7,698 nucleotides of DNA from Desulfobacterales bacterium (GTDB taxonomy: Bacteria > Desulfobacterota > Desulfobacteria > Desulfobacterales > UBA11574): NCBI GenBank assembly GCA_030601485.1, contig JAUVTO010000081.1, positions 1 to 7,698 of the forward strand. Direction: 5' to 3'. Below the pieces are notes generated by a model, which saw only the letters and a list, made by a program, of their open reading frames with translations, was not told where the DNA came from and ran no database searches. How positions within the stretch are numbered: the first letter of the stretch is position 1; each line of letters begins with the position of its first letter. Both the position numbers and the translations under genes were made by a program. Positions 6,636-7,698 of this stretch are shown piece after piece.

Positions 6636-7698
6636 TTATAAAGGTAAAATTCGGGTGTTTCTTTGACCTGACATCAATTTTTTATATTTTTCCGTTAAAA
6701 CGGGCACCGATTTTTTAAAAGTCGAAAGGCTTTTTCCCTGTACGTTAAATATTGACCTGTTCTTGTCTCTGAAACATTGGTCTGGTATGGCGCCATCCCT
6801 TAAGGACTGAGACGGAAGTCTGAAAAAAGGCATAATATTTAAAAGTGCGTTTTTTATTTTTTGCGTGTAATTGGACAGGTTAAAAATTTTTGTATTATAA
6901 TCGAGGATAGTCTCAAAGTCCAAATTTTTCGACGGCTGTCTGACAATATTCTGCCCAAAAACACCGTCATCATCAAAAACAACATCCGGCAGAGAAACGG
7001 CAAGGTCATAAATCTTGGTTTTGGGATATACATGACATTCCCCGACCTTAAAGACATGTCCGCCCGGACCCTTGTCTTTAGATAAATTTTGGACAAAGGC
7101 CAGGCTCTCTTTAAGATCTTTTTCCGTATCACCCGGATACCCCGCAATCATAAAAATTATCATCGGGATTTCATTTCGGGCGGCCTCTTTGAAAATAGCT
7201 TTGGTATTTGCAATATATTTTTCATAATGAGATTTGTCCTTAACCTTATTCATGCGTCTTAACGTGCTGTAACTGGCCGACTCAAAACCAAGGGCGATAA
7301 TGCCGCACACATCCGCAATGCCGGAGAGCAGGGAAGGATCGAGCACATCGCAACGACTTTCAAAATTAACTTTCATTCCCAATGACCTGAGTAACGGGAA
7401 CAGGTCAAAAGATTTAAAGAGAGCATCGCTGACCAGCAGGGTATGGGCATTAATCTTATCCGCCAAATTTTTCAGGTCGTTATGGATTATTTCAAAAGGC
7501 ACTTTTCTTCTATGGGGTCGCATAAATTCTTCCATGCAAAAATTGCACCCATAGGCACAGCCCCTGCTGAACGCATATGGCAGAATATCATACTCCCCGG
7601 GGTGCATTAATAAATCAAGGTTAAGAAGCGCTTTTCGGGCAAGATCAAACCGTTTCCCTCTCCTGCTTAAATAGGTTTGACCATTCTTTTTCCATGCA
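6636..7698 (-). CDS. B12-binding-type radical SAM protein, 5' end outside window
   Basis: The [4Fe-4S]-binding CX3CX2C motif is in SRGCAYGCNFCMEE. The barrel signatures IIALGFESASYSTLRRMNK and IAGYPGDTEKDL follow, as in the Elp3/MiaB-like core of B12-binding radical SAM enzymes. The reading frame stays open from the first internal ATG (7607) to the right edge. The added residues AWKKNGQTYLSRRGK resemble the linker between a cobalamin-binding domain and the radical SAM barrel, so the true start lies further right, probably with an N-terminal B12-binding domain (inference). The last roughly 100 residues match no domain I recognise. The protein likely performs a radical methylation or rearrangement on an unknown substrate. 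It is the first visible gene of a same-strand run with the kinase and the enolase-family gene. Confidence 0.85.
   Translation of the reverse strand, partial: AWKKNGQTYLSRRGKRFDLARKALLNLDLLMHPGEYDILPYAFSRGCAYGCNFCMEEFMRPHRRKVPFEIIHNDLKNLADKINAHTLLVSDALFKSFDLFPLLRSLGMKVNFESRCDVLDPSLLSGIADVCGIIALGFESASYSTLRRMNKVKDKSHYEKYIANTKAIFKEAARNEIPMIIFMIAGYPGDTEKDLKESLAFVQNLSKDKGPGGHVFKVGECHVYPKTKIYDLAVSLPDVVFDDDGVFGQNIVRQPSKNLDFETILDYNTKIFNLSNYTQKIKNALLNIMPFFRLPSQSLRDGAIPDQCFRDKNRSIFNVQGKSLSTFKKSVPVLTEKYKKLMSGQRNTRILPL

Overview
The window reads as chromosomal DNA of an anaerobic, environmental Gram-negative bacterium. I infer a deltaproteobacterial (Desulfobacterota, Desulfobacterales-like) host from the mid-40s GC estimated by eye, the gene families present and the style of the intergenic repeats. 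No marker gene here proves this. Six protein genes are supported: five complete, and one running off the right edge. No RNA gene, CRISPR array or transposase gene is visible.

Left part (1-975): a terminator-like hairpin and low-complexity repeats precede a minus-strand low-molecular-weight protein-tyrosine phosphatase. This gene is bracketed by a 16-bp perfect inverted repeat, one arm of which contains its stop codon. Upstream of it lies a foldback repeat element (688-892, copy A) carrying a very GC-rich insert with an unusual interlocked inverted-repeat layout.

Middle part (976-3377): a Nudix hydrolase of the CoA-pyrophosphatase type (minus) and an M20D amidohydrolase (plus) are divergently transcribed from a 166-bp gap. 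A second copy of the foldback element (3229-3369, copy B) follows in the opposite orientation. The Nudix and M20 genes therefore sit between two inverted copies of one non-coding element, an arrangement that resembles a composite element or an invertible segment.

Right part (3378-7698): three minus-strand genes form a probable operon. In transcription order they are a B12-binding-type radical SAM protein (5' end outside the window), a soluble V4R-like/GAF sensor histidine kinase, and an enolase-superfamily enzyme of the muconate cycloisomerase/dipeptide epimerase/acylamino-acid racemase type. The kinase may sense a small molecule linked to the two enzymes. The M20 deacylase and the enolase-family enzyme could also cooperate in acyl-amino-acid or dipeptide metabolism, but they are convergent and separated by repeat copy B, so this is inference.

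The most unusual material is non-coding: the paired foldback elements, the 56-bp insert whose 17-bp stem has a loop fully complementary to the bases just after it, and the repeat arms overlapping the ends of the phosphatase gene.
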